Below are positions 63,909 to 64,000 of a stretch of DNA of 64,000 nt, piece by piece. The DNA lies in the NCBI GenBank assembly GCA_963717215.1, contig CAVQVS010000011.1, positions 1 to 64,000 on the forward strand, written 5' to 3'. A model generated the notes under the pieces. That model searched no databases. It was given only the letters and a program-made list of their open reading frames with translations, and had not been told where the DNA came from. This DNA is from Roseiarcus sp963717215. Lineage in GTDB: Bacteria; Pseudomonadota; Alphaproteobacteria; Rhizobiales; Beijerinckiaceae. Positions within the stretch are counted from its first letter, which is position 1, and each line of letters opens with the position of its first letter. Position numbers and translations under genes: made by a program.

Positions 63909-64000
63909 TCACCGTCTCCCGCCCCGCTGCCGCGAGGCGAGCGCCCATAGCGCGCGAGTGGCCAGAACCTCGGCCAGCCGGGTTTCGGTCCGAACGCGGG
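63909..64000 (-). CDS. Possible 3' end of a gene running off the window
   Basis: On the minus strand an open frame from the window edge ends RVRTETRLAEVLATRALWALASRQRGGRR with a stop at 63909-63911. The composition looks coding, but only about 30 residues are visible and no family can be named. Confidence 0.25.
   Translation of the reverse strand, partial: RVRTETRLAEVLATRALWALASRQRGGRR

Larger units (their letters stand above)
63202..64000. other. Mostly gene-free stretch at the window end
   Basis: This 800-base stretch has no confident complete gene. It holds the long inverted repeat at 63405-63538, a possible small open frame with a tandem decamer (63633-63809), and perhaps the tail of a minus-strand gene from 63909 to the edge. 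The rest shows ordinary intergenic sequence. Confidence 0.5.

Overview
This is high-GC chromosomal DNA of an alphaproteobacterium, almost certainly of the order Hyphomicrobiales (Rhizobiales). The evidence is the gene content and order: ppsR-maf-aroE-coaE-dnaQ facing secB; fabA-fabB-fabI; serC-serA; chorismate mutase-hisC-tyrA; a MarR/OmpR/histidine-kinase set divergent from ilvE; chpT next to a DUF4167 gene; and a cpa/tad pilus locus. Palindromic intergenic repeats of the type common in this order also occur. The genus cannot be fixed from the sequence. I saw no tRNA, rRNA, CRISPR array, prophage or insertion sequence.

Layout: 0-5 kb holds a DUF1127 protein, a heavily frameshifted malate synthase, DUF1330 and DUF2214 proteins, ribosomal proteins L21 and L27, a broken GNAT acetyltransferase and the GTPase Obg. 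6-10.6 kb (mostly minus) holds a Trm112-like protein, serA, serC with its structured leader, a small conserved protein and cysQ. 10.8-19.8 kb holds chpT, DUF4167, a secreted protein, lspA, ileS, ribF, a MaoC-like hydratase and a HAD hydrolase. 20-26.3 kb holds trxA, a two-component system with a MarR regulator, ilvE and uvrD. 26.7-35.8 kb is a Flp/Tad pilus locus read leftwards: pilin, cpaA, gap, cpaB, cpaC, cpaD, cpaE, cpaF, tadB, tadC. 36-43.8 kb holds a DUF1491 protein, a peptidoglycan-binding protein, sufE, an unknown coiled-coil membrane protein, fabA/fabB/fabI, a lytic transglycosylase and secB. 43.8-47.4 kb is dnaQ-coaE-aroE-maf-ppsR (minus). 47.9-53.4 kb is hemJ, rho, chorismate mutase, hisC, tyrA and a ChaC-like gene (plus). 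53.4-63.2 kb holds plsC, ftsX-ftsE, hpt, an aminopeptidase P, pgi and an ABC-F ATPase.

The most interesting locus is the gap at 47421-47888 between ppsR and hemJ. Gene order matches the neighbourhood of the Caulobacter replication origin. Genes diverge from the gap on both sides. The gap contains a perfect CtrA motif (TTAA-N7-TTAACC), two GANTC methylation sites, two DnaA-box-like 9-mers and an A+T-rich stretch, so I propose it as the chromosomal origin (oriC). A second perfect CtrA motif lies upstream of sufE and a near-perfect one upstream of the pilin gene; the CtrA phosphotransferase gene chpT is also in the window.

Sequence quality is a major caveat. Single-base indels break many genes that cannot plausibly be inactive (rho, ileS, fabI, dnaQ, serA, ftsE), often as one extra base in a short homopolymer. 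They are densest in the first 5 kb. I treat them as assembly or sequencing errors and give whole-gene spans across them.
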